Below, piece after piece: positions 43,475 to 44,008 of a DNA stretch of 44,008 nt. The stretch covers positions 602,105-646,112 of the forward strand of contig NW_014577138.1 of assembly GCF_000485595.1 (NCBI RefSeq), read 5' to 3'. The stretch is from Priapulus caudatus. Lineage: Eukaryota > Priapulida > Priapulimorpha > Priapulimorphida > Priapulidae. The translations under genes and the position numbers were made by a program. How positions within the stretch are numbered: the first letter of the stretch is position 1; each line of letters begins with the position of its first letter. The notes under the pieces were generated by a model. The model did not search any database, had not been told where the DNA came from, and was given only the letters and a program-made list of their open reading frames with translations.

Positions 43475-43702
43475 AAATGGCTCTGTTTATAATGCGGGAG
43501 GCCGCCGCAGTTTTAGCAAATATGCTACAGAGTAACTAATACCAAACAAAAAATGGCTCTGTTTATAATGCGGGAGGCCGCCGCAGTTTTAGCAAATATG
43601 CTACAGAGTAACTAATATCAAACAAAAAATGGCTCTGTTTATAGTGCGGAAGGCCGCCGCAGAGTTAGCGAATAGGCTGCAAAGTAACTAGTCCCAAAGT
43701 CG
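43475..43702. repeat. Tandem repeat, 3 units of about 76 bp
   Basis: Units begin AAATGGCTCTGTTTATAATG at 43475, 43551 and 43628 and contain GCCGCCGCAG and GCTACAGAGTAACTA; the third is more diverged. Confidence 0.9.
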
Positions 43703-44008
43703 TGGAAATCGTCCGGTGACGATGCAGTGGTCGCCGGTCACGGCGAGTAGAATGACCGGGATGGAAAAACAGCCCTTCGCAAAACGGTTGATCCGAAAGT
43801 CGACCAGGAACAAGGCTGAGCGGCGTGGAGGTGAGCTGTACCTGTAACTTACACAAGCTGTGAAGTGTAAGCTGCCGGACGTCGAGAAGGCGGGCACAAA
43901 TCCTTTATGCCCGGGTTTGTCGCTCAAATTAAATCCTCTTCAAAAGTCGGCTATCCCCTCCCGACACACTGTTGCACGCCACGAGCGGTTGCAGCTATCT
44001 GTTAGCCC
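43703..44008. other. No gene seen to window end
   Basis: Two overlapping minus ORFs of 63 and 79 codons have no motif I recognise. The region may belong with the tandem repeat to an element that continues outside the window. Confidence 0.4.

Overview
This window is eukaryotic nuclear DNA. It is AT-rich, its genes are split by GT-AG introns, and most of it is decayed transposons, short inverted-repeat elements and minisatellites. The mix (Helitron, MULE with Ulp1 and SWIM domains, P element, pogo, Harbinger, CACTA-like, BEL/Pao, CR1/Jockey-type LINE, plus dispersed repeats ending in stacked GACGGACGGACGG motifs) is typical of a marine invertebrate. I favour a lophotrochozoan such as a mollusc, but this is inference and I cannot name a species. 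Two N runs (13089-13098 and 29056-29695) mark assembly gaps.

Layout. 1-1.7 kb: 3' part of a decayed Helitron Rep gene (minus). 2.8-5.0 kb: three minisatellites and a roughly 265-bp duplicated segment. 4.9-6.0 kb: C-terminal part of a dead MULE transposase with a SWIM zinc finger. 6.0-6.25 kb: an element built of CCAACGTAAAT-like units. 6.8-17.05 kb: one spliced minus-strand gene that encodes a DUF4806-family protein. It can be assembled exon by exon with matching splice phases and contains an RS-rich minisatellite exon; a HARBI1-like Harbinger transposase fragment lies inside it. 17-19.1 kb: a run of short TIR elements, one nested in another. 19.2-21.1 kb: an intact 640-codon CACTA (Tnp2/DUF4218)-like transposase ORF. 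21.7-24.2 kb: Harbinger-type and hAT-type MITEs and a 1.5-kb fold-back palindrome. 25.4-26.5 kb: low-complexity DNA. 27.05-27.4 kb: a short C2H2 zinc-finger ORF with a one-base insertion. 29.7-30.1 and 34.4-34.9 kb: two copies of a P-element transposase fragment; the second carries a MITE in frame. 31.1-34.4 kb: an exon of an unknown domain and a MULE gene with a Ulp1 protease, ending at a 126-bp TIR. 35.1-37.3 kb: a dead pogo/Tigger transposase interrupted by a 508-bp insertion. 38.8-43.1 kb: a 5'-truncated LINE split by a 2.5-kb block that holds a MULE TIR and a BEL/Pao gag fragment, with an identical 53-bp repeat at both junctions. 43.5-43.7 kb: a 76-bp tandem repeat.

How it fits together. 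The only host-like genes are the DUF4806 gene and perhaps the zinc-finger ORF and the CACTA-like ORF. The rest records repeated transposon invasion. Comparing filled with empty copies, and reading target-site duplications, assigns many unlabelled short elements to superfamilies (Harbinger TTA/TAA, Tc1/mariner TA, hAT 5, 6 or 8 bp). No operon, CRISPR array, rRNA or convincing tRNA gene was seen.
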